A DNA stretch of 64,000 nt from an uncultured Spirochaetales bacterium (GCA_902774115.1 CACYHH010000002.1:248001-312000), one strand, 5' to 3'. Shown: positions 49,374 through 59,561, counted from the first letter of the stretch. The notes: generated by a model from the sequence alone, not told the origin. Numbers and translations are program-made.

Positions 49374-52150
49374 TTTAAAAGAATTTCAGCCAGAACCTTT
49401 TTCATCAGTTCAACATCGACCGGTTTTGCAATGTGTGCCTGCATTCCGGCATCGTGTGCGGCTTTGACGTCTTCGGCGAATGCGTTTGCCGTCATTGCGA
49501 CGATCGGGATTTCGGCGAGAGCCTTGTTTTCAAGGGCACGGATCGCTTTTGTCGCTTCGTATCCGTCCATGACGGGCATCTGGATATCCATGAGAATGAT
49601 GTCGTAGTATCCTGCTTCTGAAGCCGAAACCATATCGAGTGCGATCTTTCCGTTTACTGCTGTTTCGACGATGAAACCGTTCTGCAGAAGGATCATTTTC
49701 GCGATCTCCATGTTTATCGCGTTGTCTTCGACTAGAAGGACCCGTTTGCCGGTAAAATCGACAGGTTTGTCAGATGTTCCGGCTTTTGAAAATTCGCTTT
49801 TTCTGATCTCGTCTTCGTTTGCGAGCTTGAATTTGAGCCTGATTATCATTTCGGTGCCGCTGCCGGGAGATGTGAGGACTTCTATCGTTCCGCCCATGAG
49901 ATCGACGATGCTTTTGGTTATTGCGAGACCTAAACCTGTCCCTTCGATGCCGCTCTGGGTCGAAGTCCGCTCGCGTTCAAAGGCTGTGAATATCTTTTCG
50001 ACGAACTCTTTCGACATGCCGATCCCGGTGTCGCCGATGCGCATTTCGTAGGAGCCGTAACCCTCTTTTTCGCTCACTGTTTCATAGAGGACTGCTGTGA
50101 CTCTGCCGCCTGACGGAGTGAATTTCAGCGAGTTGCTTACGACGTTGAGAAGTATGCGGAGAACGTTCTTTCTGTCACACCAGACATAGCTGTCGCGGAC
50201 CTGCGATGTGTGGACCGAAAAATCGATCCCTTTTTCCTTCATCTGCTCTCCGAAGAGCGAACGGATCTCGTCGAAAATCATGCACAGGTCTACCGGCACG
50301 AATTCAAGTTCGATCTTTCTGTTTTCGATGCGGCTCATCTCGAGAATGTCGTTGATCAGGGTAAGGAGATGGTGGCTCGACGAGCCTATTTTCGAAAGAT
50401 AACCGTGCAGAACTTCGGGATCATTCTCGGTCATGGCGAGGTTTGTATAGCCGATTATCGCATTCATCGGAGTGCGGATGTCGTGCGACATGTTGAAGAG
50501 AAAGCGGCTTTTCGCCAGGCTGCTTTCGACTGCGCGTATTTTTTCGCGCTCGACCGCCTCATGTTTTTTTCTGACGAGATTCTGGATATACATCATTATT
50601 GCAAGGCCTGTGAAAATTATGAGGATGAGGACAATGCCGCTTGTTGTGACCGCGTTCTGCACAGTTTCTCCGTTTCCGTCCGCAATATGTTTTGCCGCCC
50701 ACATCAGCGAGGAGTAGATGAGAAGCGAGAAAAGGACGATGCCCGAAACAGACATTCCGCTGAACTCTGCCAGAGTGCTCTCCTTCAAAGTCCGCCAGTA
50801 GAAAATGAAACCGAGGAGGCACCAGAGCGCAAGCAGCAGGAATGCCTCGCTTCCCATCGCTTCGAGAGCCGACAGGCGGGGAACTATCTGAACGATCACC
50901 AGAACAACGGAAACTGCCGCTCCTGCAAAGCCTGAAAATACGACCCTTTTTCTGTTTTCGGCTTTAGCAAGCTTGTATGCCGCAGCGGAAGTGTAGCCGA
51001 AACCGACTACTGCGCCGAAAGAGGTGAGATCGACGAACCAGTTGAGGGTGTTGCGCCCCAGAAGCGAAAGGGATATCGATATCACCATGATGAAAAGGAT
51101 CGTGAAAGTCGTTCCTGAGAATTTTTTTGAAAGAATGTGGTCTTCAGCCATTGTCGAAAGTATGCGCAGAGCCGCTCTGTAAGCGCCGATAATGCCAGTG
51201 AAAATCGCGGCGAGAGCGGTTATCGTGATAATGACAAGTCCCGCTTTGCCCATGTACGCCGCAGCCGCATTGAAAGTAGGGACAGCCGAAAGTCCGCTCA
51301 GGTTGCCGAGATTTGAAATGTAGTCTCTCCACGAAGTGTAGCCGTCGGGGACGAAAGAGACTCCGACAACAGCCATTGCCGTATAGATAAAGCCTGCGAC
51401 GATTATCGCAAAGAAAAGTATCTTTTTAGTGTCTTTAAGCGGAAACTTGAAGTGCGCTGTGTCGAAAGCTGTGGCATCAAAGCCGACAAAAGCCCACGGA
51501 GCGAGGATCACGATCGTGAAAATTCCGTATAATCCGCTGATGTCACCTGTTCCGAAGGAGGTGAGAGCACTCCATTCGAAAGCGTGAGGAATGCACACCG
51601 CGCTGATCACAAGCGCTCCGGCAAACATGACGACCGCTAAAACAGTGAAAAGTTTCTGTATAAATTTTTTTGCTTTGACAAGAAGGAATCCGATCCCCGC
51701 GAAAGCAAGGACGGAAGCGGCTACTTCGGCTATGTAAATGTCGTGTCCCGCGACAGAGTAGCTCCACGAATTTTTCACGAGGGGTGCCATCGTTATTCTC
51801 GCTACGACAAAAAGCGCTGTCCCGTTGAGAAAGACGATCGTCATGTAGGAAAGGCACAGGAACCACGATGAAATGAAGGCGTGGTCGCGTCCGAAAGCCT
51901 CTTTCGTGAAGGTGTAGACGCCGCCGGTTTTCGGGCTGCGTTCCATGAGATAGGCGAAGTTTGCGCCGATGACAAGCATAATGAGCGTGCCTGCGACCAT
52001 TGCGATGATCGTGCCCAAAGGCCCTGCGACCGGCAGAAAGAACGTTCCCGGCATGACGAAGGCGCCCCAGCCGACCATTATTCCCAGCGCCATCGACCAG
52101 ACATCGAGCCGCGAAAGGTATTTATCTAAAATTTTTCCTTTGTGTGTCAT
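49334..52150 (-). CDS. amino-acid-permease/hybrid-histidine-kinase fusion
   Basis: The 938-residue protein joins two systems. Residues 1-525 are an APC-type permease of about 12-14 spans: VWSMALGIMVGWGAFVMPGT in the first span has the substrate-loop glycines, and PKTGGVYTFTKEAFGR follows. From about 525 come a short coil, HisKA with the phosphoacceptor His556 (FNMSHDIRTPMNAIIGY), an HATPase (GDTGIGMS and EGTGLGLAI) and one REC domain (about 802-925, Asp855 in ILMDIQMPVMDG). Transport or binding of a substrate may set kinase activity, as proposed for the CbrA type, which uses a different permease family. The last 13 residues come from an octamer element. A separate Hpt gene adjoins it. Confidence 0.92.
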   Translation of the reverse strand: MTHKGKILDKYLSRLDVWSMALGIMVGWGAFVMPGTFFLPVAGPLGTIIAMVAGTLIMLVIGANFAYLMERSPKTGGVYTFTKEAFGRDHAFISSWFLCLSYMTIVFLNGTALFVVARITMAPLVKNSWSYSVAGHDIYIAEVAASVLAFAGIGFLLVKAKKFIQKLFTVLAVVMFAGALVISAVCIPHAFEWSALTSFGTGDISGLYGIFTIVILAPWAFVGFDATAFDTAHFKFPLKDTKKILFFAIIVAGFIYTAMAVVGVSFVPDGYTSWRDYISNLGNLSGLSAVPTFNAAAAYMGKAGLVIITITALAAIFTGIIGAYRAALRILSTMAEDHILSKKFSGTTFTILFIMVISISLSLLGRNTLNWFVDLTSFGAVVGFGYTSAAAYKLAKAENRKRVVFSGFAGAAVSVVLVIVQIVPRLSALEAMGSEAFLLLALWCLLGFIFYWRTLKESTLAEFSGMSVSGIVLFSLLIYSSLMWAAKHIADGNGETVQNAVTTSGIVLILIIFTGLAIMMYIQNLVRKKHEAVEREKIRAVESSLAKSRFLFNMSHDIRTPMNAIIGYTNLAMTENDPEVLHGYLSKIGSSSHHLLTLINDILEMSRIENRKIELEFVPVDLCMIFDEIRSLFGEQMKEKGIDFSVHTSQVRDSYVWCDRKNVLRILLNVVSNSLKFTPSGGRVTAVLYETVSEKEGYGSYEMRIGDTGIGMSKEFVEKIFTAFERERTSTQSGIEGTGLGLAITKSIVDLMGGTIEVLTSPGSGTEMIIRLKFKLANEDEIRKSEFSKAGTSDKPVDFTGKRVLLVEDNAINMEIAKMILLQNGFIVETAVNGKIALDMVSASEAGYYDIILMDIQMPVMDGYEATKAIRALENKALAEIPIVAMTANAFAEDVKAAHDAGMQAHIAKPVDVELMKKVLAEILLKRDGVTTERRHDA

Positions 52151-52171
52151 AACTAACTCCGCAGCCTGGAT

Positions 52172-54703
52172 TTACGACTGTTCCGATTCCCAGATAAGTT
52201 CTTCAAGTGTTCTGTAAAGGTGTTCAGGTTCAACAGGTTTTGAGAGGTGCGCGTTCATCCCGACCTGAAGGCTGCGCTGCACGTCTTCGTCGAATGCGTT
52301 TGCAGTCATGGCGATTATCGGGATCGTTTTTGCATCCTTGCGGTCGAGAGCACGGATCTTTGCTGTTGCTTCGAGACCGTCCATCTCAGGCATCCTGACA
52401 TCCATAAGTATCGCGTCATAGTGCTTCGGAGCGCTGTTTGCGAACATTTCGAGCACGATCCTGCCGTTTTCTGCGTGGTCGATCTCGGCACCCTTTATTT
52501 TGAGGATCTGTTTCATTATCTCTGCATTGATCTGAATGTCTTCGGCCAGAAGGATCTTTTTGCCGTTGAGGTCGGCACGCCTTCTTTCGCGGAAAAGACT
52601 CATGTTGTTCTTTCTCGCGATGCGTTCGAACTCGTCGATGACATTCGATGCGAAAAGCGGCTTCGCAAGGAAGCTGTCAACGCCGATGTGCAGTGCTTCA
52701 TCCATGATTTCGTCCCAGTTGAAGGAGGTCAGGATTATGATTGTGGTCTCCTTGCTGTAGCGTTTTCTGATCTCTTTTGAAACTTCAAGACCGTCCATTT
52801 CGGGCATTTTCCAGTCAAGAAGGACAAGGTTGTAGGGTTCATGCTTCGTGTGCTGCAGCTCGAGCATTTTAAGTGCTTCGGCACCGCTTGAAGCGCAGTC
52901 GGCGCTGATCCCGACTTCGTCAAGGACCATTCTCGCGTGTTCCGCTGCGATCTCTTCGTCGTCAACGATAAGCACGCGCATATCCTTAGGTTTGATGTAG
53001 CTTGTTGCCGGCCCCTGATGCTCGCAGTTCTTCAGCGTGACAACGACCGTGAATTCAGTCCCGACACCTTTTTCCGATTCGACCGAAATCGTACCGTTCA
53101 TAAGCTCAACGATGTTTTTTGTTATTGCCATGCCGAGACCGGTGCTGCCGTATTTGTTGTTGCGGCTGCTGTCCTCCTGCGTGAAAGAGTCAAAAATTTT
53201 GGGAATGAACGACTTTTCCATGCCGATACCGGTATCTTTTATCACGAATTTGATCGTTGACTGGTCGCCGTAGGTCGCTTTCCGTTCGACCTCCATAACG
53301 ATGTTGCCCCCTTTTTCCGTGAACTTTATCGCGTTGCTCAGAATGTTGATGAGCACCTGTTTCAGCTTCATGTCGTCGCCGATGTAGTAGTCGCTGACTC
53401 CGCCGGTCATGCGGCATTCGTATTTGAGCCCTTTTTCGCCGCACTGTGACATCACCATCGTGTTGATCTGCTCTAACATCGAGCGGAACGAAAATTCCTC
53501 TTTGCGCAGAACGATCCTTCCCGATTCGATGCGCGACATATCGAGAATGTCGTTGATGAGACCGAGCAGGTGACGTGCGCTTTCGCCGATCTTTTCAAGG
53601 TATTCTCGTGTTTCCGGCAGGAGCTTGTCATTTCTCAGAGCAAGGCTGTCGAGCCCGATTATCGCATTCATCGGAGTCCTTATCTCGTGGCTCATGTTGG
53701 AAAGGAACGCCGTTTTCGCCTTGTTTGCCTCTTTTGCGGCTGCAAGAGCCTCGGCAAGAGCCTGGTTCTTTGCCATCGAATCGCGCATCTCTTCGTCTAT
53801 GACCGTAAGGCCGAGACCTATCGCATGGACTCTGTGGTCGTCGCGGTCTTCGGCGTGTCTGACACCGGCAGCGCGGATCATCTCGTAGTATTCCCACCCT
53901 TCGCGCTGTGCAAGATAGCGGTATGAAATGATTTCGTGTTCCGCAAGCCCGGTTCTTATGTTTTCCGGTTCGATGAAATGCAGGAAACCTTCGCGGTACG
54001 GTTCCGCCACGACATTTTCAGCATAGTGTGTGAAAGCCTCTTTGTAGGAGAAGTGGACTCCTTCCTTATGCTGCTTTTTGTCGTTCGGATCGGCGCGGTA
54101 GCAGACTGCATCGTCGGTATCGAGATTGACATGGTAGACGCTGCGGTAGTCTGAAGCCATGGCGGTTATCATTTTGTCGTACTGCTCTCTCGTCCGCTGT
54201 GCTTCGAGAAGTTTGTCCTGCAGAACAGTCTGTTTTTCAATCTCCTGCTGTTTAGCCGCAGTCAGAGCCTGTTTGAGAGTCAGTTCCTTCTGTGCGCGCT
54301 TCTCTGTGATGTCGGAAATGAAGACGTAGTAAACTCCGCCGTAGGCCTTGGTTTCGGTATAGTGGCCGTAGTCATCGACCCAGCGGATGCTCCCGTCCTT
54401 CCTTACGATGCGGTATTCCACATAGTCGAGATTTTCACTGCTCTCTTCTATCTGAACATCTATCGACTTTATGATTTCAATATAATCTTCAGGATAAACC
54501 ATCCCCTTGAAAGTCCAGCCGGTGAGGGCTTTGAACTCCTCAAGGTCTTTGCAGCCGAAAATATTCAGCGTCGCCTGGTTTGCGTAAAGAAGTTCTTCGT
54601 TTCCGCCCGCCTTGTAGATGAAAAATCCTCCCGGCATGTGGCGGCCGATCTTTTCCGCAAGTTGAATAGTCTGGTCGTTGAGTTCTAAGTTTTGTTCCGA
54701 CAT
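52172..54703 (-). CDS. soluble hybrid histidine kinase (PAS, PAS-like, HisKA, HATPase, two REC)
   Basis: The 843-residue protein has no membrane span. A PAS domain covers about 18-137 (KDGSIRWVDDYGHYT). A coiled coil and a second PAS-like region (about 184-305) with YRSVYHVNLD and AGVRHAEDRDDHRVHAIGLG follow. HisKA has His339 (LSNMSHEIRTP). The HATPase and two REC domains follow, the latter with the Asp in LVLLDWKMPEMDG and ILMDVRMPEMDG. The start is the ATG at 54703, with TTGGAGGAAG upstream; the TTG at 54715 is less likely. The second half closely matches the kinase at 56469. It lies 21 nt upstream of the permease-kinase gene, so they may be co-transcribed. Confidence 0.93.
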   Translation of the reverse strand: MSEQNLELNDQTIQLAEKIGRHMPGGFFIYKAGGNEELLYANQATLNIFGCKDLEEFKALTGWTFKGMVYPEDYIEIIKSIDVQIEESSENLDYVEYRIVRKDGSIRWVDDYGHYTETKAYGGVYYVFISDITEKRAQKELTLKQALTAAKQQEIEKQTVLQDKLLEAQRTREQYDKMITAMASDYRSVYHVNLDTDDAVCYRADPNDKKQHKEGVHFSYKEAFTHYAENVVAEPYREGFLHFIEPENIRTGLAEHEIISYRYLAQREGWEYYEMIRAAGVRHAEDRDDHRVHAIGLGLTVIDEEMRDSMAKNQALAEALAAAKEANKAKTAFLSNMSHEIRTPMNAIIGLDSLALRNDKLLPETREYLEKIGESARHLLGLINDILDMSRIESGRIVLRKEEFSFRSMLEQINTMVMSQCGEKGLKYECRMTGGVSDYYIGDDMKLKQVLINILSNAIKFTEKGGNIVMEVERKATYGDQSTIKFVIKDTGIGMEKSFIPKIFDSFTQEDSSRNNKYGSTGLGMAITKNIVELMNGTISVESEKGVGTEFTVVVTLKNCEHQGPATSYIKPKDMRVLIVDDEEIAAEHARMVLDEVGISADCASSGAEALKMLELQHTKHEPYNLVLLDWKMPEMDGLEVSKEIRKRYSKETTIIILTSFNWDEIMDEALHIGVDSFLAKPLFASNVIDEFERIARKNNMSLFRERRRADLNGKKILLAEDIQINAEIMKQILKIKGAEIDHAENGRIVLEMFANSAPKHYDAILMDVRMPEMDGLEATAKIRALDRKDAKTIPIIAMTANAFDEDVQRSLQVGMNAHLSKPVEPEHLYRTLEELIWESEQS

Positions 54704-54729
54704 GGCTTCCTCCAAATTTTTTCTTAAAA

Positions 54730-56328
54730 CTATTTCTCAAATTTCTCGATCACGCACTCGTGTATTTTGCTTTCTTTATCGTAGTTAATTCCGACTAAAA
54801 GCAGATTGTCGAGATAATTTTCAAATCCTGCTGGATAATTTCTTTCTTTGATTTGTTTAATTGCGGTGTCTGCATCTTTGTTGTATTTCAGTTCAACTAC
54901 CATTGCAGGATCCTTTTTATCAAGCGGAATAAAGCCGATATCTGCAAAACCGTTGCCTGTAGGAAGTTCTTTAACAATCGTGTACTTTGAACGAGCCGTG
55001 TAATATGCAAGTATTATTGCAGTTTTAAGAGATGATTCATTGTTGTAGTCAAGCGGATCTGCGACTGTCTGATGGGCTTTATCAAGTGCGGCGGCAACTC
55101 TTTCAGCATCACCTTTGACAGTCCAGTTAAGCAATTTTTCAGAATCTTCGATCATTTCAGCAATCTTGCTAAAATTGCCAGCCTTTTTCAAAGCTTGTTC
55201 CCATTCCTGACGGATCTCTTTATTCGGGATTCTGCAAAGCCTTTTATCTTCGTCGAAATTCAAATATCCGAGATGTATAAGATATGCGAAAATATCATCT
55301 TTTGTTGAAAAATCTTTCAGGGAGTTCAAGAAACCTTCAGGATTGACCGGGATTTCCTTTCCGGCCATCATATCCATAACACCGCTTTTCACACCATCGA
55401 AATTGAGATTTATATACTCTGAAACGACTTCGTAAGATCCTGAAATGTTCCAATAATTTTTGAATTTGCGGCGGGTCATCGCTTCAACGACAGAATTGGG
55501 ATTATAAATATCAAGACTGCCGATTTTATATCCGTCATACCAGTTTTCACACTCGGAAAAATCCATGTTGTATTTGTCGCAGAGAGACTTGACTTCATCT
55601 TTTGTAAAACCGAAATATTCTTCAAAACCAAACGGGTCAAGCATCGTTGACTCTTTGAAATTATTGAGTTTTGACTGAATTTTGTCGCGTATGATCGGTA
55701 GAATTCCAGTAATGTAGGCAAGAGCGACAGTCGGAGAAAGTTCGTTGCTTTTAAACAATGAATTCAGAAAAGAACGGTATTCCTCCAGGAGTTCCTTATT
55801 TTCGGATTCTCTGACAAGCGTGTCGTATTCATCAATAATTATTACGAATGGTATCTTGATTTTATCATATACCCGCTGAATCATCTTCACTGCATGGTCG
55901 GTGTCAGAAAATTCTATATCCGGAAATTCTTTCTGAAAATCTTCCAGAAGTTCTTTTTCCAAATATTCAACGATTTCGTTTTTATTCTTCAAACGGTTGT
56001 AAATCGAACCTAAATCCACGGATAATACATTGAATTTATTAAGATTAACCTTGAAATCAAAGTCCTTTTCAGCTTCGTTTTGTGCTTGAGCAATCTTTAA
56101 ATCTTTGAAAAGTTTGTAAGAATCACATCCTTTTGAGAAATATGCCGCCATCAAATCCCGAACGATAGATTTTCCGAAACGACGTGGACGGGATATACAA
56201 ATAAACTTTGAAGATCTTGTATTCAATACAGAGCACAACTTTTTCAGAATAAGTGATTTATCAACAAAAATTTCTTCGGCAAGAGCAGCCTTAAAATTTT
56301 CATTTCCCGGATTGACATAAGTTCCCAT
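54730..56328 (-). CDS. AAA-ATPase-like protein with C-terminal PD-(D/E)XK nuclease domain
   Basis: The 532-residue protein belongs to the widespread AAA-ATPase-like/DUF1703 type. The N-terminal part has FVDKSLILKKL and the P-loop-like SRPRRFGKSIVRDLM (about 46-60). The Walker B-like region is PFVIIIDEYD (about 158-167). The C-terminal domain has GNGFADIGFIP and AMVVELKYNKD, the Asp and Glu-x-Lys of a PD-(D/E)XK nuclease. The function is not settled, and multiple copies are frequent in gut bacteria. It stands between two paralogous kinases, on the same strand, with its own promoter, so it may have been inserted there. Confidence 0.9.
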   Translation of the reverse strand: MGTYVNPGNENFKAALAEEIFVDKSLILKKLCSVLNTRSSKFICISRPRRFGKSIVRDLMAAYFSKGCDSYKLFKDLKIAQAQNEAEKDFDFKVNLNKFNVLSVDLGSIYNRLKNKNEIVEYLEKELLEDFQKEFPDIEFSDTDHAVKMIQRVYDKIKIPFVIIIDEYDTLVRESENKELLEEYRSFLNSLFKSNELSPTVALAYITGILPIIRDKIQSKLNNFKESTMLDPFGFEEYFGFTKDEVKSLCDKYNMDFSECENWYDGYKIGSLDIYNPNSVVEAMTRRKFKNYWNISGSYEVVSEYINLNFDGVKSGVMDMMAGKEIPVNPEGFLNSLKDFSTKDDIFAYLIHLGYLNFDEDKRLCRIPNKEIRQEWEQALKKAGNFSKIAEMIEDSEKLLNWTVKGDAERVAAALDKAHQTVADPLDYNNESSLKTAIILAYYTARSKYTIVKELPTGNGFADIGFIPLDKKDPAMVVELKYNKDADTAIKQIKERNYPAGFENYLDNLLLVGINYDKESKIHECVIEKFEK

Positions 56329-56424
56329 GAAAACCTCCGAATTTCGGTAGAGACGTCATACTATGGCATCTTGGGGCATTTGCACCCGTAGAGACATGAC
56401 CTGACACATTTCAAAAACCAAAGA

Positions 56425-56452
56425 ATTATAGCAGAAAAACACTTGAAAACAA
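56425..56452 (-). promoter_or_regulatory. promoter of the AAA-ATPase/nuclease gene
   Basis: On the minus strand TTGTTT (56452-56447), a 16-bp spacer and a perfect TATAAT (56430-56425) lie about 100 nt before the start. The leader holds a direct repeat of GTAGAGAC (about 56349 and 56389 on the plus strand). Confidence 0.6.
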
Positions 56453-56468
56453 GGCATATTTTCTTCAT

Positions 56469-59400
56469 TTACGACCGGCCGTTATCCTCGTTTTTTCCGA
56501 TGAGCTCTTCAAGTGTCTGATAGAGCTGCTCTGGCTTTACAGGCTTGCTGAGATGCGCGTTGAGTCCCGCCTGAAGGCTGCGCTGCACGTCTTCGTCAAA
56601 GGCGTTTGCAGTGAGGGCGATTATCGGGATCTTTTTCGCATCGGCGCGTTTCATTGCGCGGATCGCTCTTGTAGCTTCAAGTCCGTCCATTTCGGGCATA
56701 CGCATATCCATGAGGATAGCGCTGTAAGTGCCTTCCGGTTTTGAAGAGAACATTTCGACTGCGATTTTTCCGTTTTCAGCGACATCGCAATCTATTCCGC
56801 GCATCTGCAGGATCATTTTCAGGATCTCGGCGTTGATCTGGACATCTTCCGCTACAAGAACTCTTTTCCCTGAAAGTTCGGCTTTGTATCCGACATTCTC
56901 TTTTATGGTGTTTTTGCGTCTTAATGCATCCTGGAACTCGTCGAGAAGGTTCGATGCGAAGAGTGGTTTCGCGATGAAACTGTCGACTCCTGCCTGGACC
57001 GCTTCGTCAAGGATGTCATCCCATTTGTATGCCGTGAGGATGATGATAGCCGACTCGTTCCCGACGATCTTGCGTATTTCACGCGTCGTTTCGACTCCGT
57101 CCATTTCGGGCATCTGCCAATCGACAAGGATCAGGTTGTAAGGATCGTGGCGGGCGTGGCGCAGTTTGACCATTTCGATAGCCTCTTTGCCCGACTGAAC
57201 GGTTTCTGAAGCGATCCCCGATTTTTCAAGGACAAGTCTCGCATGTTCGCATGCTACCGGGTCGTCGTCGATGATGAGAACGCTCATTTCGTTCGGTTTT
57301 ATTTCCAAATCATCATTCCTGTTTTTGCCGGCCGAGTCGAGAAGGGTGACAGAAACTGTGAAAGTCGTTCCTTTTCCTTTCTCGCTTTCGACGCTTATGT
57401 TGCCGTTCATCATTTCGACGATGTTCTTCGTGATCGCAAGTCCCAGTCCCGAAGAGCCGTATTTGTTGGACGCTGACAAGTCTTCCTGTGCGAAAGTGTC
57501 GAAAATATGCGGCAGGAATTCTTTGCTCATGCCGATTCCTGTATCTCTGATGACAAAGCGGAGAGTCGATTTGCCGTCGAACTGAGCCGTCCTTTCGATA
57601 TCCAGGTTGATGCTGCCTCCGGCAGGAGTGAACTTCACCGCGTTGCCGAGGATGTTGATGAGCACCTGGCGCAGCTTCATGTTGTCGCCGATGTAGAAAT
57701 CATCGACGTGCCCGTTTATGTGGCAGTGGTAGTCGAGCCCTTTCCCTGAGCACTGGCTGCTGAACATCGTGTTGATGTATTCGACCAGTTTCGAGAACTG
57801 GAATTCCTCGTTTTTGAGTATCAGGCGCCCCGATTCTATGCGGGACATATCGAGAATGTCGTTTATCAGGCTCAGCAGATGTTCCGCCGAATCTCCGATC
57901 TTGGTGAGATATTCGCGTGTCTTCGGGGATATGTCAGGGTCGTTGAGTGCGATGTTGTCAAGGCCGATTATCGCGTTCATCGGAGTCCTGATCTCGTGGC
58001 TCATATTCGAAAGGAACGCAGTTTTTGCCTTGTTTGCCTCTTTTGCAGCCTCAAGAGCGTTGCTCAAAGCCTCGTTGTTCGCGATCGTCTGGCGCGTCTC
58101 GGCATCGACGTTGGTGAAGCAGGCTCCTACTGCGTGGACTAAGTGGTCATCCCTGTCCTCGGGGTGGCGGACTCCGGCGAAGCGGACCATCTCGTACGAT
58201 TCCTTTCCGTGACGGAAGACCATGTACCGGTATGAGATGACTCTGTTTTCCCTGAGCCCTTCCCTGATGTTGTCAGGCTGGATGAAGTTCAGAAATTCTT
58301 CACGGTATTTCTCGGTGACATAGTGTTCCGCATATTTCGTGACCGATTCCAGGTATTTGAACTTTTCGCCGACTTTGAATCCGTTTTCTATATCGGAGTG
58401 AGCCTGGTAGCAGACACCTTCGTTTTTGTCGAGCTCAAGATAGTAGACGCTCCAGTAATCCGAACACAATGCGGTTATGAGCCTTGTCTGCTGCGTTCTC
58501 TGTCTTTCTTCTTCAAGCAGTTTTTCCTGAAGTTCGAGCCTGTGTTCAAGTTCGTGCTGTTCGATATCGGCCGCCTTTTTTTCGACCAGAAGTTTCGTGT
58601 TCTTTTTCTGCTGGAAAATTATGAATGCGAAAATGATCATCAGGAGGAACGTGGCTGAGAGCGACTGCATAAGATTCCTCGTGATGATTGCGTCCGAGAT
58701 AGAGCTTATGTTGTCGGCGATGACGTTTTCACGGATGAGGTAGGTGAGGAACCAGTCTGTCCCCGCAACCGGAACGTAGCTCAAAGTTTCCCTGATCCCG
58801 TTGTAAGTAAATGAGGCGATGCCTTTTTGGGCATTGTTGAAATGGCTTTCGATATCTTCATAAGAGTATCCCTCTTCGAAGTCAGCGTGCTGAAGGGCTT
58901 CAAGCAGGTTGTCTTCCACCGCGAGACCTCCGAGGACCGTGTTGGAAAGAGCGATGCCGTCTTTCGTGTAGATATTGCTGAAAGTCGCTGCGTCCTTGTT
59001 CGAGTGCATTGAAACGCCCTGAAGCATTTCCTCCATTTCGATCTCCATGAAGCACGCCGAGAGCTTTTCGTTCCCGACAGAAAGTCCTTCGACAGGGATC
59101 GCGATGATGACTTTCTTGTCCGCGCTTTTCAGATTGAATATCGATATTTCGGGCTTGGAGATCGTTTTGTAGTCGAAATGGTAGTCGCCGATATTGTCCT
59201 GTTTTCCGTTGGCGGTGTGGATTATGCCGTTGGAATCGACAAAAGCGAACTTCACGAGTTTGTAGAGCTTCTTCATCCTCGCCTGGAACGTCTGAAGATG
59301 CTCTTCGTCGCTCAGGTCTTCATCCGTCATAAGGCTGACGGCGGTCTTCAGGTTGCTTATTTTCCCCAGCAGGTTTGCGGCAACGACCTGCTCGCGCCTG

Positions 59401-59561
59401 CCGGCAAGCTCGTCGAGGTAGAGAAGGCTGACCGATCTGACGGCTTTCTCCGTGTCGAGTCTTGCCTTCTGACCTTCCCAGAACGTTCCTGCGATCATCA
59501 AGACCGCAACGACAATAATGCCGAAGATGCTTAATCTCAGGATATTGCTTTCTTTGAACAT
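56469..59561 (-). CDS. membrane-bound hybrid histidine kinase (Cache-type sensor, PAS-like, HisKA, HATPase, two REC)
   Basis: The 1030-residue protein has a first span at about 10-27, a large periplasmic sensor (about 30-290) with Cache-like features (FAFVDSNGIIHTANG and GTDWFLTYLI) and a second span (about 298-316). A coiled coil and a PAS-like region (about 365-490, YWSVYYLELD, AGVRHPEDRDDHLVHAVG) follow, then HisKA with His522 (LSNMSHEIRTP), an HATPase and two REC domains (VDWQMPEMDG and ILMDMRMPEMDG). From the PAS-like region on, it is a paralogue of the soluble kinase at 52172. It has no fused Hpt; the one at 48971 may serve it. Its promoter lies in the shared octamer element. Confidence 0.94.
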   Translation of the reverse strand: MFKESNILRLSIFGIIVVAVLMIAGTFWEGQKARLDTEKAVRSVSLLYLDELAGRREQVVAANLLGKISNLKTAVSLMTDEDLSDEEHLQTFQARMKKLYKLVKFAFVDSNGIIHTANGKQDNIGDYHFDYKTISKPEISIFNLKSADKKVIIAIPVEGLSVGNEKLSACFMEIEMEEMLQGVSMHSNKDAATFSNIYTKDGIALSNTVLGGLAVEDNLLEALQHADFEEGYSYEDIESHFNNAQKGIASFTYNGIRETLSYVPVAGTDWFLTYLIRENVIADNISSISDAIITRNLMQSLSATFLLMIIFAFIIFQQKKNTKLLVEKKAADIEQHELEHRLELQEKLLEEERQRTQQTRLITALCSDYWSVYYLELDKNEGVCYQAHSDIENGFKVGEKFKYLESVTKYAEHYVTEKYREEFLNFIQPDNIREGLRENRVISYRYMVFRHGKESYEMVRFAGVRHPEDRDDHLVHAVGACFTNVDAETRQTIANNEALSNALEAAKEANKAKTAFLSNMSHEIRTPMNAIIGLDNIALNDPDISPKTREYLTKIGDSAEHLLSLINDILDMSRIESGRLILKNEEFQFSKLVEYINTMFSSQCSGKGLDYHCHINGHVDDFYIGDNMKLRQVLINILGNAVKFTPAGGSINLDIERTAQFDGKSTLRFVIRDTGIGMSKEFLPHIFDTFAQEDLSASNKYGSSGLGLAITKNIVEMMNGNISVESEKGKGTTFTVSVTLLDSAGKNRNDDLEIKPNEMSVLIIDDDPVACEHARLVLEKSGIASETVQSGKEAIEMVKLRHARHDPYNLILVDWQMPEMDGVETTREIRKIVGNESAIIILTAYKWDDILDEAVQAGVDSFIAKPLFASNLLDEFQDALRRKNTIKENVGYKAELSGKRVLVAEDVQINAEILKMILQMRGIDCDVAENGKIAVEMFSSKPEGTYSAILMDMRMPEMDGLEATRAIRAMKRADAKKIPIIALTANAFDEDVQRSLQAGLNAHLSKPVKPEQLYQTLEELIGKNEDNGRS

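Noticed and set aside
56341-56400. GTAGAGAC repeats as an insertion-sequence end
   Set aside because: Only two direct copies of 8 bp are present, with no inverted partner and no transposase.
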